A stretch of DNA of 35,532 bases, from positions 1-35,532 of the forward strand of contig JAQGKS010000095.1 of assembly GCA_028289965.1 (NCBI GenBank), read 5' to 3'. This document shows, one piece after another, positions 24,796 through 35,485 of this stretch. This DNA is from Sphingomonas bacterium. Lineage in GTDB: Bacteria > Pseudomonadota > Alphaproteobacteria > Sphingomonadales > Sphingomonadaceae. Below the pieces are notes generated by a model. That model ran no database searches. It had not been told where the DNA came from and saw only the letters and a program-made list of their open reading frames with translations. The translations under genes and the position numbers were made by a program. How positions within the stretch are numbered: the first letter of the stretch is position 1; each line of letters starts with the position of its first letter.

Positions 24796-24799
<4 letters not shown>
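22613..24799 (+). CDS. glgB: 1,4-alpha-glucan branching enzyme
   Basis: GlgB cuts linear alpha-1,4-glucan and rejoins the piece as an alpha-1,6 branch. The 728 residues are the usual length for the long form. An extra N-terminal carbohydrate-binding module (about 1-110) precedes the common CBM48 ([21 protein letters not shown], about 135). The GH13 barrel follows with nucleophile Asp 405 in [15 protein letters not shown], Glu 458 in [13 protein letters not shown] and Asp 526 in [12 protein letters not shown]. In the GlgE pathway GlgB is essential to make the branched product. The ATG at 22613 overlaps the treS stop (ATGA), and GGGGGAGACC lies just upstream; the frame is open further up but inside treS. 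Confidence 0.96.
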
Positions 24800-26900
<2,101 letters not shown>

Positions 26901-26904
<4 letters not shown>

Positions 26905-28646
26905 CGCGTTTCGCGCGCGATCTGCCGATGGGGGCGACCCTGACCGATCAGGGTACGCGCTTCCGCTTCTGGGCCCCGGCGCAGCAGGCAGTGACGCTGG
27001 AGATTGATGGCGGCGCGTCGGTGCCGATGCGCCAACTGGCCGATGGCTGGTTCGAGGCGGAGGCACCGTGCGGGGCCGGCACGCGCTATCGCTATCGGCT
27101 CAGCCCCGAACTGGCCGTTCCCGATCCGGCGTCCCGTGCCATTGCCGGTGACGTTCACGACTGGAGCCTGGTCGTCGATCCCGGTTCCTACGCCTGGCGC
27201 AATGCTGGGTGGAGCGGCCGGCGGTGGCACGAGACGGTGCTGTACGAACTCCATGCCGGGCTCCTCGATGGGTTCGAAGGCGTCGCGGCCCGGCTGCCCG
27301 AACTCGCCGAGCTTGGGGTCACGGCGATCGAGCTGATGCCGATCGCGGAGTTTCCGGGCAACCGGAACTGGGGCTATGACGGCGTCCTGCCGTTCGCCCC
27401 GGCGGCGGCCTATGGCACGCCCGATCAGCTCAAGGCGATGATCGACCGCGCCCACGATCTCGGGCTGATGGTGTTCCTTGACGTCGTCTATAATCATTTC
27501 GGGCCAGACGGTAATTATCTGCCGGTCTATGCGCCGCACTTCTTCGATGAAGCGCGGCACACGCCGTGGGGCGGGGCGATCGATTTCGGCAAGGCGCCAG
27601 TGCGGCAGTTCTTCGTCGAAAACGCGCTCTATTGGCTGGAGGAATATCGCTTCGACGGGCTGCGCTTCGATGCCGTCCACGCGATCGACGACAATGATTT
27701 CCTCGATGCGCTTGCCGCCGAGATCCGCCGCGCCGTCGCGCCCGAGCGGCAAATCCATCTCGTGCTGGAGAATGAATCCAACGACGCCGAGCGGCTGTCG
27801 CGCGATTATGACGCGCAGTGGAACGACGACTTCCACAACGTCCTGCACGTGCTGCTGACCGGCGAGACCGGCGCTTATTATCAGGATTTCGCCGATCGGC
27901 CGGCGAAGCGGCTGGCGCGGTGCCTGGCCGAGGGGTTCATCTATCAGGGCGAGGGATCGCCCAACCATGACGGCAAGCCGCGCGGCCGGCCGAGCGGGCA
28001 TTTGCCGCCGACCGCCTTCGTCTCCTTCCTGCAAAACCACGATCAGGTCGGCAACCGCGCGCTGGGCGAGCGGCTGACCCTGCTCGCGCGGCCGCAGGCG
28101 CTGCATGCCGCGACCGCGCTGATGCTGCTCTGCCCGCAGATCCCGATGATCTTCATGGGCGAGGAAGTGGGATCGGAAACGCCGTTCCTGTTCTTCACCG
28201 ATTTTCACCACGAGCTGGCCGACGCGGTCCGGGAAGGCCGCCGCCGCGAATTCGCCAAATTCCCGGCCTTCGCCGATCCCGCCCAGCGCGAGAAGATCCC
28301 CGATCCCAACGCGGTCGAGACATTCGCCACGTCGCGGCCCCGGGGCTCGCAGGCCGATACATGGCGGGCACGTTATCGCGACCTGATCGCGCTGCGCCAG
28401 GCGCGGATCGTCCCAACTCTTCCCGGCGCGAGCGCGCTGGGGGCCGAAGCGATCGGCGACCAGGCGGTGCGGGCGCGGTGGCGGCTGGGCAACGGCGCGG
28501 TGCTGACGCTGGCGATCAACCTTGGCGAGACAGCGGTTCCGGACACGGACCTGCCGAGCGCAGCGCCGATCCATGCCGTGGGCACTGTCGGGGCGGCGAA
28601 GCTTGGCGGGTACAGCTTCGGGGCGTGGCTGGAGGCAGCGGCATGA
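26901..28646 (+). CDS. treZ: Malto-oligosyltrehalose trehalohydrolase
   Basis: TreZ releases free trehalose from maltooligosyl-trehalose made by TreY. The 581 residues comprise an N-terminal CBM48-like domain (ATLTDQGTRFRFWAPAQQAV), the barrel start WHETVLYELHAGLL and NRNWGYDGVLPFAPAAAYG. Catalytic residues are Asp 257 in LRFDAVHAID, Glu 290 in LVLENESND and Asp 381 in QNHDQVGNRALGERL. IFMGEEVGSETPFLFFTDF is a clear TreZ signature. The start is a GTG at 26901 within the glgX stop (GTGA); the longer in-frame ORF lies inside glgX. Unusually, treZ and treY are separated by malQ rather than adjacent. Confidence 0.95.
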
Positions 28647-30667
28647 GCGACGACCGGATCAGGCAACTGGCCGAGACGGCAGGATTGATGGTCGACTGGC
28701 AGGATGCCGCCGGCCACGCGAAAACCGTCACGCCAGAGGCGCTGCGTGCGATCCTCACGGCGATAGACGTAGCCTGCGGCACGGCATCGGACGTGGAGGA
28801 CAGCCTCGCCCGCCTCGGCGGCGAGCGCGCGCCGCGGGACTTCGTGACTGGGGAGATCGGCCGCGCCACAGCGGTTGACGGCGGGACGGCCGGCGCCTCG
28901 GCGCGGATCGCGCTGGAGGACGGCTCGTTGCGGGACATTCGTCTGGAGGCGATCGGCCATGGCGTAGGCGTCCCCGCCATCGAGGTGGCGGGCTATCACC
29001 GCCTCGAGCTGGGCGATCGCACGATCACCTTGGCAATCGCACCGGATCGCTGCTGGAGCATCGCGGATGCGGCACCGGGGCGTACTTTGTGGGGTACGGC
29101 CGTCCAGGTCTATGCGCTGAACGAGCGGCCGGGGAGCGCCTTTGGCGATTTCGGCGCGCTTGCCGCATTTGCGGGGGCGACGGCGCGGATCGGGGCCGAT
29201 GCCATCGCGATCAGCCCGGTGCACGCGCTGTTTCCGGCGGATCCGGCGCGCTACAGCCCCTATGCGCCATCGACCCGGCTGTTCCTCAACCCGCTATTCG
29301 CCGATCCTGCGCTCCTTGGCGGCACATCCGCGGAACAGGTCGCCGCGGAGCCGCTCATCGATTGGCGATCCGCTATCCCCCGGCGGCTTGCGGCGTTGCG
29401 CATGCAGTTCGACGATCTCGAACGCCGCGACGATCCCGCCACGCGCCAGAGCATCGACGCGTTCGTGCAGACTGGCGGGGCGGATCTGCGCCTCCACGCG
29501 GTCTACGACGCCGTCCACGCCCATTTCTTCGCGCAGAGCGGGGCACGCGGGTGGCAGGACTGGCCTGTCGCTTTTCGCGATCCGCACGGACCGGCGGTGG
29601 CCGCGTTCGCGCGCGACAATGCGGTGGAGGTGCGATTCCACCTGTTCCTGCAATGGCTGGCCGATCGCAGCCTGGCGGCGGCACAAGGCGCGGCGCGCGA
29701 CGGCGGCATGGCGATCGGGCTGGTCGCCGATCTGGCGGTAGGGATGGACGCCGGGGGCAGCCATGCGTGGAGCCGGCGGGAAGACCTGCTGACCGGGCTC
29801 AGCGTCGGCGCGCCGCCGGACATCTTCCAGCCCGCCGGGCAAGGCTGGGGCATCACGACCTTCTCGCCCGAATCGCTGCGCCGCACCGGCTTTGCGCCCT
29901 TCCTCGCCACGATCCGCGCGGCGATGGCGCATGCAGGCGGGGTGCGGATCGATCATGCGATGGGGCTGCAGCGGCTATGGGTGGTCCCCGACGGCGCGTC
30001 GCCGCAGGAGGGCGCCTATCTGCGCTACCCGGTCGACGAGATGCTGCGGCTGGTCGCGCTCGAATCGCAGCGGCACCGCGCGGTCGTGATCGCCGAGGAT
30101 CTCGGCACCGTGGCGCCCGGCTTCCGCGAGGCGCTCGACGCAAAAGCGATCATGGGCATGCGCGTGCTGTGGTTCGAACGAACCGCGGAGGGCGGATTCA
30201 CTCCGCCCGCGAAATGGTCGCGCGACGCGGCGGCGCTGACGACGACGCACGATCTGCCGACGGTCGCCGGCTGGTGGACCGGTCGCGACATCGAATGGAC
30301 GTTCGATCTGGGCCGCAAGAGCAATTTCGAGACGGCGGACGCGGCCAAGGCGGACCGCGCGCAGGATCGCCAGCGCCTCTGGGATGCCTGCCTTGCCGCC
30401 GGCGCCGCGAGCGGCGCGCCACCTGCCGCCGATGCCCCGCAAGCGGCCGTCGACGCCATGCTGGAATTGATCGCCCAGACGCCGTGCCAGCTGGCGATCG
30501 CCCCGATTGAGGATCTGCTCGGGCTCGACGAGCAACCCAATGTGCCCGGCACGATCGACGAACATCCCAATTGGCGGCGACGGCTCGCCGGCCCAGCCGA
30601 AACGCTGTTCGGCGCCACCGAGGTCGCCGGCCGCATCGCCCGCTTGTCCGCAGCGAGACACGCATGA
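28643..30667 (+). CDS. malQ: 4-alpha-glucanotransferase (amylomaltase)
   Basis: MalQ shuffles glucan segments between malto-oligosaccharides and releases glucose. The 674-residue GH77 enzyme has an N-terminal domain of about 145 residues (RIRQLAETAGLMVDWQDAAG), then LWGTAVQVYALNERPGSAFG. Catalytic Asp 437 lies in RIDHAMGLQRLW, Glu 485 in VIAEDLGTV and Asp 537 in TTTHDLPTVAGWWTGRD. The C-terminus has LEQPNVPGT-like GLDEQPNVPGTIDEHPNW, a family hallmark. In this operon it would recycle the short chains left by TreY/TreZ and GlgX. The ATG at 28643 overlaps the treZ stop (ATGA). Confidence 0.95.
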   Translation: MSDDRIRQLAETAGLMVDWQDAAGHAKTVTPEALRAILTAIDVACGTASDVEDSLARLGGERAPRDFVTGEIGRATAVDGGTAGASARIALEDGSLRDIRLEAIGHGVGVPAIEVAGYHRLELGDRTITLAIAPDRCWSIADAAPGRTLWGTAVQVYALNERPGSAFGDFGALAAFAGATARIGADAIAISPVHALFPADPARYSPYAPSTRLFLNPLFADPALLGGTSAEQVAAEPLIDWRSAIPRRLAALRMQFDDLERRDDPATRQSIDAFVQTGGADLRLHAVYDAVHAHFFAQSGARGWQDWPVAFRDPHGPAVAAFARDNAVEVRFHLFLQWLADRSLAAAQGAARDGGMAIGLVADLAVGMDAGGSHAWSRREDLLTGLSVGAPPDIFQPAGQGWGITTFSPESLRRTGFAPFLATIRAAMAHAGGVRIDHAMGLQRLWVVPDGASPQEGAYLRYPVDEMLRLVALESQRHRAVVIAEDLGTVAPGFREALDAKAIMGMRVLWFERTAEGGFTPPAKWSRDAAALTTTHDLPTVAGWWTGRDIEWTFDLGRKSNFETADAAKADRAQDRQRLWDACLAAGAASGAPPAADAPQAAVDAMLELIAQTPCQLAIAPIEDLLGLDEQPNVPGTIDEHPNWRRRLAGPAETLFGATEVAGRIARLSAARHA

Positions 30668-33258
30668 CCCCACGCGCAACCTACCGCATCCAGTTCCACA
30701 AGGGCTTCACCTTTGCCGATGCGGTGCCCCTGGCGCCCTATTTTCGCGCGCTGGGGATCAGCCACCTTTATTCGTCGCCGATCACCACCGCGCGGTCGGC
30801 ATCGACCCATGGCTATGACGTGGTCGATCCGACCCGGATCAATCCCGAACTGGGTGGGGAGGAGGGCTTTCGCGCGCTCGTCGGCGCGATGCGGGCGGAG
30901 GGGCTGGGCGTCCTGCTGGATATCGTGCCCAACCATATGGCGGTCGGCGGCGGGGACAATGATTGGTGGCTCGACGTGCTCGAAAAGGGGCAGGCGAGCG
31001 ACCATGCCGCCTTCTTCGACATCGACTGGGATCCCGCCGATGCGCTGCTCAAGGGCAAGCTGCTCGCCCCCTTCCTCGGCGGCCCTTATGCCGAGGTGCT
31101 GGCGAGCGGCGACCTGACGCTCGAATATGATGTGGAGCGGGACCGGCTGTCGGTCGTCGCTTATGGCCAGCATCACTTCCCGATCCGGCCCGAGGACCGC
31201 GCCGAGGTGCTCGGCGATGGCGATCCGGGCCACGCGCTGGGCCGCTACGATGCGGCCACCGCGAACGGGCGCGCGCGGCTCCACGACCTGCTCGAGCGGC
31301 AGAATTACCGTCTGGCCTGGTGGCGGGTTGCGGGAGACGAGATCAACTGGCGGCGCTTCTTCGATGTCACCGAACTGGCCGGCATCCGTGTCGAGCGTGA
31401 CGAAGTGTTCGAGGCGGTCCACGCCTTGATCTTCCGGCTATATGGCGAAGGGCTGATCGACGGCGTGCGGGTCGATCATGTCGATGGCCTGGCCGACCCG
31501 GCGGGCTATTGCCGCACGCTGCGTGCCCGGCTCGATGCGTTGGCGGGCGAGCGACCGTCCAACGTGCCGCCCGGGCCGGCCTATCTCGTGATCGAAAAGA
31601 TCCTCGCCCGCAGCGAGCGGCTGTCGCCCGACTGGCAGACCGACGGCACCACCGGCTACGAATATATGAACGAGGCCGCCGCCTTGCTCCACGCGCCCGA
31701 GGGCGAGGCGGTCCTGACCGATTATTGGCACGGATTGAGCGGTCGCCCGGCGGCGTTCGAGATCGAGGAGGAGGAGGCCCGGCGCGAGATATTGCTGCGC
31801 CACTTTTCCGGGCAGCTCGACGCCACTGTGCATGCCTTCCACCGCGTCGCTAGATCCGATCTCGCGACCCGCGACATTGCGGCGGGAGCGATCCGCCGCG
31901 CGCTGATCGCCTTGCTGGCGGTGTTCCCGGCCTATCGCACCTATGGCACCGGCGAGTGGGCCCCACCGTCCGATGCCGCGCTGCTCGCGCCGGCGCTGGA
32001 ACGGGCCAAGAGCCGCGCCGCGCCGGGCGAGCAACCGTTGATCGACACGATCGCGGGCTGGCTCGGCGGCGTCGGCAGCGGGGATGCGGAACTGCGCCGG
32101 GACGCGGTGCGGCGCTTCCAGCAGCTGAGCGCGCCGGTGTCGGCCAAGTCGGTCGAGGATACCGCTTTCTATCGCTACCTTCGGCTGATCTCGCGCAACG
32201 ACGTCGGCTCCGATCCCGATCGCCTGTCCGCGTCAATCGCCGAATTCCATGCAGCGTCGGCAGAGCGTGCCGCGACCTTCCCGCACGCCCTGCTCACCAC
32301 CGCCACCCACGATCATAAGCGCGGCGAGGATGTTCGCGCCCGGCTCGCGGTTTTGAGCGAACTCGCGCCCGAATGGGTGGAGCGGGCGGCGCACTGGCGC
32401 GCGCTCAACGCCCGGCATGGCGAGGGGATCGATCCCGCCGACGAATATCAGCTTTACCAGACGCTGGTCGGGGCGTGGCCGCTCGATCTTTCTCCGGAGG
32501 ATCAATCCGGCATCGCGGCGTTCGCCGACCGCGTCTCGGGCTGGCAGCAGAAGGCGCTGCGGGAGGGCAAGCTGCGCTCCTCCTGGACCGCGCCGGACGA
32601 AGCCTATGAGGCGGCCTGCGAGGATTTCCTGCGCGCCTGCCTCGACGTGAGCCGTTCCTCCGCCTTCCTCGCCGACCTCACGGGGTTCGTCGAGCGGATC
32701 GCACCCGCGGGGGCGATGAACGGGATCGTGCAGGCGGTGCTGCGCTGCACCGTGCCCGGCGTGCCCGATCTGTATCAGGGCGCCGAATACTGGGATCTGA
32801 GCCTGGTCGATCCGGACAACCGCCGCCCGGTCGATTTCGCCACACGGCAGGCGGCGGCGGCGCAGGCGGGCGGCGCGTCCGACCTGCTGGCGACGTGGCG
32901 CGACGGAAGGGTCAAGCAGGCGGCCATTGTCAAGGCGCTACACCTGCGGCGCGAACATCCGGCATTGTTCCTGGATGGCGGCTATGAGCCGCTCGACATC
33001 CGCGGATCGCGCGCCGCCAACGTCATCGCGTTCGTCCGCCGCCATGGGGACGAGGCCATATTGGTCGCCGCGGCGCTGCGGTGTGCCGGGGCCGTCGCGG
33101 GGAGCGGCGCGCCATCGGTGCCGGTCGAGTGGTGGGGCGATACCGTGGTCGACCTGCCGGCGGGACTAAGCCTGGGTGACGACGCCGGCGCCGCTATCCC
33201 GATCGCGACGCTCCTCGACAGGATGCCCGCCGCGATCCGGCGACTGCGGCGGGGCTAG
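30664..33258 (+). CDS. treY: Malto-oligosyltrehalose synthase
   Basis: TreY turns the reducing-end alpha-1,4 bond of malto-oligosaccharides into an alpha,alpha-1,1 bond. The 864-residue protein starts RATYRIQFHKGFTFADAVPL and has ISHLYSSPITTARSASTHGYD and GVLLDIVPNHMAVGGGDNDW. Catalytic Asp 271 lies in VRVDHVDGLADP, Glu 311 in VIEKILARSERL and Asp 550 in TTATHDHKRGED. The tail carries GVPDLYQGAEYWDLSLVDPDN. The long insertion after the second catalytic residue is normal for TreY. The ATG at 30664 overlaps the malQ stop (ATGA). It is the last operon gene, and its stop abuts the stop of the convergent gene at 33259 with no base between. Confidence 0.95.
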   Translation: MTPRATYRIQFHKGFTFADAVPLAPYFRALGISHLYSSPITTARSASTHGYDVVDPTRINPELGGEEGFRALVGAMRAEGLGVLLDIVPNHMAVGGGDNDWWLDVLEKGQASDHAAFFDIDWDPADALLKGKLLAPFLGGPYAEVLASGDLTLEYDVERDRLSVVAYGQHHFPIRPEDRAEVLGDGDPGHALGRYDAATANGRARLHDLLERQNYRLAWWRVAGDEINWRRFFDVTELAGIRVERDEVFEAVHALIFRLYGEGLIDGVRVDHVDGLADPAGYCRTLRARLDALAGERPSNVPPGPAYLVIEKILARSERLSPDWQTDGTTGYEYMNEAAALLHAPEGEAVLTDYWHGLSGRPAAFEIEEEEARREILLRHFSGQLDATVHAFHRVARSDLATRDIAAGAIRRALIALLAVFPAYRTYGTGEWAPPSDAALLAPALERAKSRAAPGEQPLIDTIAGWLGGVGSGDAELRRDAVRRFQQLSAPVSAKSVEDTAFYRYLRLISRNDVGSDPDRLSASIAEFHAASAERAATFPHALLTTATHDHKRGEDVRARLAVLSELAPEWVERAAHWRALNARHGEGIDPADEYQLYQTLVGAWPLDLSPEDQSGIAAFADRVSGWQQKALREGKLRSSWTAPDEAYEAACEDFLRACLDVSRSSAFLADLTGFVERIAPAGAMNGIVQAVLRCTVPGVPDLYQGAEYWDLSLVDPDNRRPVDFATRQAAAAQAGGASDLLATWRDGRVKQAAIVKALHLRREHPALFLDGGYEPLDIRGSRAANVIAFVRRHGDEAILVAAALRCAGAVAGSGAPSVPVEWWGDTVVDLPAGLSLGDDAGAAIPIATLLDRMPAAIRRLRRG

Positions 33259-33525
33259 TCAGGTCGCCGCCTTGCTCCGTCGCGGCTTGGCGACGGGTGC
33301 CACCGGTGGCTTGGTCGTCGGCGCTTCGGCGGTCGCCTTTGGCTTGCGCGCGCGCGGCTTGGGCGTCGCCGATGCTTCGGCCTGCGGCTGGGGGGCGACG
33401 TCTTCCGCCTCGATCTCGCGCAGCGCCTGCCGCCAATGCTCGTCCTCTTTGCCGGCCGGGCGGCCATCGGCCTCCCAAAGGGCATAAGCGCGTCGGCGGA
33501 TGAGCGCTTCCCGCGGTTCGGACAT
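33259..33525 (-). CDS. DUF2934-domain small protein
   Basis: The ATG at 33525 follows GGAGG (AGAGGAGGTCCAGCT), so the start is well supported; the open frame continues upstream to 33606 but without a ribosome binding site. The 88-residue product begins with a DUF2934 motif, REALIRRRAYALWEADGRP followed by EDEHWRQALREIE. A low-complexity, basic Ala/Pro/Lys/Thr tail (KPRARKPKATAE and KPRRSKAAT) resembles histone H1-like or DNA-binding tails. The function of DUF2934 is unknown; such proteins are frequent in stress regulons of alphaproteobacteria. It converges on treY with no spacer and lies downstream of the DUF4142 gene, so it may share that gene's stress promoter. Confidence 0.82.
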   Translation of the reverse strand: MSEPREALIRRRAYALWEADGRPAGKEDEHWRQALREIEAEDVAPQPQAEASATPKPRARKPKATAEAPTTKPPVAPVAKPRRSKAAT

Positions 33526-33578
33526 AGCTGGACCTCCTCTGGCTGATCTCGCGACTGGCCGAAAATCATTGCCCGAAC

Positions 33579-33604
33579 GGCAGGAGCGCACAAGCGCCCC
33601 TGCC
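33579..33604. terminator. Hairpin between the DUF4142 and DUF2934 genes
   Basis: GGCAGG-A-GCGC, loop ACAA, GCGC-CC-CTGCC form an almost perfect stem of about 11 pairs. It lies after the DUF4142 gene and before the DUF2934 gene in their reading direction. No T-run follows, so it may only attenuate read-through or protect RNA ends. Confidence 0.35.
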
Positions 33605-33686
33605 ACTTTGAGAGGGTCATTCGGACAGGATCACCCGCCGGACGATCAGCCTCATAGCTCCCGATCCCGGCTGACCGCGGACGCCG

Positions 33687-34328
33687 TTATCGCGCCCCGT
33701 CGGCTCCGCCCTGATCGAGCTTCTGCACCATTTCGAGGTGATGCTGGATCTTCGGCGTGGTCGCCGCCGCGAGCTGTTTCAGCGCGGGGTTCTCGCCATC
33801 CTCGGCATAGCCGCTGTGCAGCGTCACCGCCTCGCGGTGGGCGGCGGTCTGCTGGTCGAGATAGGTCTTGTCGAAGTCCGCCGCGCTCGCCGCCTTGAGA
33901 TTGTCGATCATTCCCTGGCGACGCGCGTCCAATGCCGTCGGCGGGGTGATCGCCAGGTTCGCGCTGGCCAGCGTTTCCTTCAGCTTGGCGGTGGTGGCGG
34001 TATGATCGGTGATCATCTGCTGCGCGAATGCCTTTACGCCGGCCGACTGCGATTTCTCGACCGCCAGCCTGCTCGATTCGATCTCATACATGTCACCGAT
34101 CGCAGCGTTCGGGACATAGGCGTCGGCGGTGTTGGCCGCGGCTGCGGAACCAAGGCCGACAGCCGCGCCGGCGGCGTCCTGCGCTTCATTGACCGGCTGG
34201 GTCTGGCCGAGTTCGACGGTGTTGCCGGCACTCATGTTCGCCTCGGCGGACGGCGCGGCGCCGTCGTTACAGGCCCCGAGCATCAATGCCGAGGTGGCAG
34301 CAGTGACGAAGAAAATCCGGTTACGCAT
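33687..34328 (-). CDS. DUF4142-family lipoprotein
   Basis: The 213-residue product begins MRNRIFFVTAATSALMLGAC, a lipoprotein signal with lipobox LGAC (Cys 20). The mature part after a low-complexity linker is a DUF4142 helical bundle. It shows DMYEIESSRLAVEKSQSAGV, FAQQMITDHTATTAKLKE and YLDQQTAAHREAVTLHSGYA, with ferritin-like conserved D-H and Q-x-x-x-H patterns. DUF4142 proteins are secreted or periplasmic and of unknown activity, often induced by stress. AAGGAGGATGCC sets the start at 34328 rather than the longer frame from 34385, which would overlap the promoter. An EcfG-type promoter sits right upstream. Confidence 0.9.
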   Translation of the reverse strand: MRNRIFFVTAATSALMLGACNDGAAPSAEANMSAGNTVELGQTQPVNEAQDAAGAAVGLGSAAAANTADAYVPNAAIGDMYEIESSRLAVEKSQSAGVKAFAQQMITDHTATTAKLKETLASANLAITPPTALDARRQGMIDNLKAASAADFDKTYLDQQTAAHREAVTLHSGYAEDGENPALKQLAAATTPKIQHHLEMVQKLDQGGADGAR

Positions 34329-34353
34329 GGCATCCTCCTTGTTTTCCTTGAGC

Positions 34354-34378
34354 AACCGTCGATCGCGTTCATCGTTCC
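34354..34378 (-). promoter_or_regulatory. Candidate EcfG promoter of the DUF4142 gene
   Basis: On the minus strand GGAAC (34378-34374), 17 bases, then GTT (34356-34354) match the general-stress consensus. The predicted transcript start lies only about 20 bases before the DUF4142 ATG with its ribosome binding site in between, which is ideal promoter geometry. Confidence 0.65.
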
Positions 34379-34455
34379 AGCGCAAGGGACGAATGGAGAG
34401 CGGCAGGACGCGCTACTCGTCGGGGCCCAAAGCACGCCTCATGCGTTGCCGCGCG

Positions 34456-35106
34456 ATGTTCGTCTTTCTCGATTTCGAAGCCTCATCCCTGTCCAAGCGC
34501 AGCCGCCCGATCGAGGTGGCTTGGGTGTTCGAGGATGGCAGGTCGGAGGCCCACCTCATCCGCTCCGCACCCGGATGGGACGACTGGGACGCGCAGGCCC
34601 AGGCGATCCACCACATCGATCGCGGCACGCTGGAGACGGACGGTAGCCCGCACGACGTCGTCGCAAAGCGGATGGTGGAGGTGCTGGCCGGCCACGATCT
34701 GTTCGCCAGCGCACCTTCATGGGACGGCAAGTGGCTGAGTGCGCTGCTCCGCGCCGCCGGCCTGCCGCGTCATTCGCTCCGGCTGCGCGACACCGAGGAG
34801 GCGCAGCGCGAGACCGCTGCGGCGATCCTTGCCGACTGGATCGGGCCGGATGACCTTGCCAGGGCGGTCGAGGATCTGGTGGTGCTGACCGATTTTCGTG
34901 AGCGTTCCGGCCCGCCGGCGCATCGCGCGCTCGCCGATGCACTGGACGAGCACAGGCGGTGGGTCGCGGTGCGCGAGGCCGCTCTCCGCCAGCGCGCCGA
35001 GGCGTCGCTCAGTCGTCCTCCGGCCGCCGGTCGACTAGCGCAATCAGCCGGTCGAGAAGCGGCCGCTGGCTCGGCAGCATCATCGTCTCCGCTTCCGGAA
35101 TCGTGA
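34456..35106 (+). CDS. DnaQ-fold 3'-5' exonuclease-like protein
   Basis: The start of the 216-residue protein, MFVFLDFEASSLSKRSRPIEVAWV, holds the first exonuclease motif (D-F-E). IHHIDRGTLETDG and FASAPSWDGKWLSALL supply the later conserved part, with Asp in SWDGKW. The RNase H-like DEDD fold of this family removes nucleotides from DNA or RNA ends; in sphingomonads similar proteins are annotated as transcriptional regulators or exonucleases. The C-terminal 45 residues are low complexity and overlap the convergent NUDIX gene by 98 bases. ATG 34441 is an alternative start five codons upstream, and neither start has a clear ribosome binding site. Confidence 0.75.
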   Translation: MFVFLDFEASSLSKRSRPIEVAWVFEDGRSEAHLIRSAPGWDDWDAQAQAIHHIDRGTLETDGSPHDVVAKRMVEVLAGHDLFASAPSWDGKWLSALLRAAGLPRHSLRLRDTEEAQRETAAAILADWIGPDDLARAVEDLVVLTDFRERSGPPAHRALADALDEHRRWVAVREAALRQRAEASLSRPPAAGRLAQSAGREAAAGSAASSSPLPES

Positions 35107-35485
35107 ACCAGCGCGCCTGGTCGATCTCGGGATAGGCATGGATGCGGCCACTGCGCGGCGGCCATTCCATGTTGAATTCGTTGCTGACGATCGCCGAGGG
35201 ATCGAGCGCCTGCTCGACCGCGAAAGCCTCGACCTGCTTGCCGCCGGCCTGCTTGATGCCGCCGAGCGGGCGCATCTTGCCCGTGATCGGCACGCCAAGC
35301 TCCTCCTCGAATTCGCGCGCGGCGGCGGCGGCGGGGTTCTCGCCCGTCAGGATCAGTCCCTTGGGGATCTGCCACGCCCCGACATCGCGGTTGCTCCAGA
35401 ACGGCCCGCCCGGATGCGCGAGCAGCACGTTCAGCCCGGCCGCCGTGCGGCGATAGAGAAGCACTCCGGCGCTGCTATTTGGCAC
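35009..35485 (-). CDS. NUDIX hydrolase
   Basis: The 158-residue protein has the NUDIX box GLILTGENPAAAAAREFEEE followed by LGV, matching G-x5-E-x7-R-E-x2-E-E-x-G with all metal-binding glutamates present. The N-terminus AGVLLYRRTAAGLNVLLAHPGG and DVGAWQIPKG are typical of the diadenosine-polyphosphate or mutT-like small NUDIX enzymes that clear nucleoside diphosphate derivatives. The exact substrate cannot be told. The start is a GTG at 35485 with GAGG about ten bases upstream. Its 3' end overlaps the exonuclease gene tail to tail by 98 bases, so the two transcripts are antisense there. Confidence 0.92.
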   Translation of the reverse strand: MPNSSAGVLLYRRTAAGLNVLLAHPGGPFWSNRDVGAWQIPKGLILTGENPAAAAAREFEEELGVPITGKMRPLGGIKQAGGKQVEAFAVEQALDPSAIVSNEFNMEWPPRSGRIHAYPEIDQARWFTIPEAETMMLPSQRPLLDRLIALVDRRPEDD

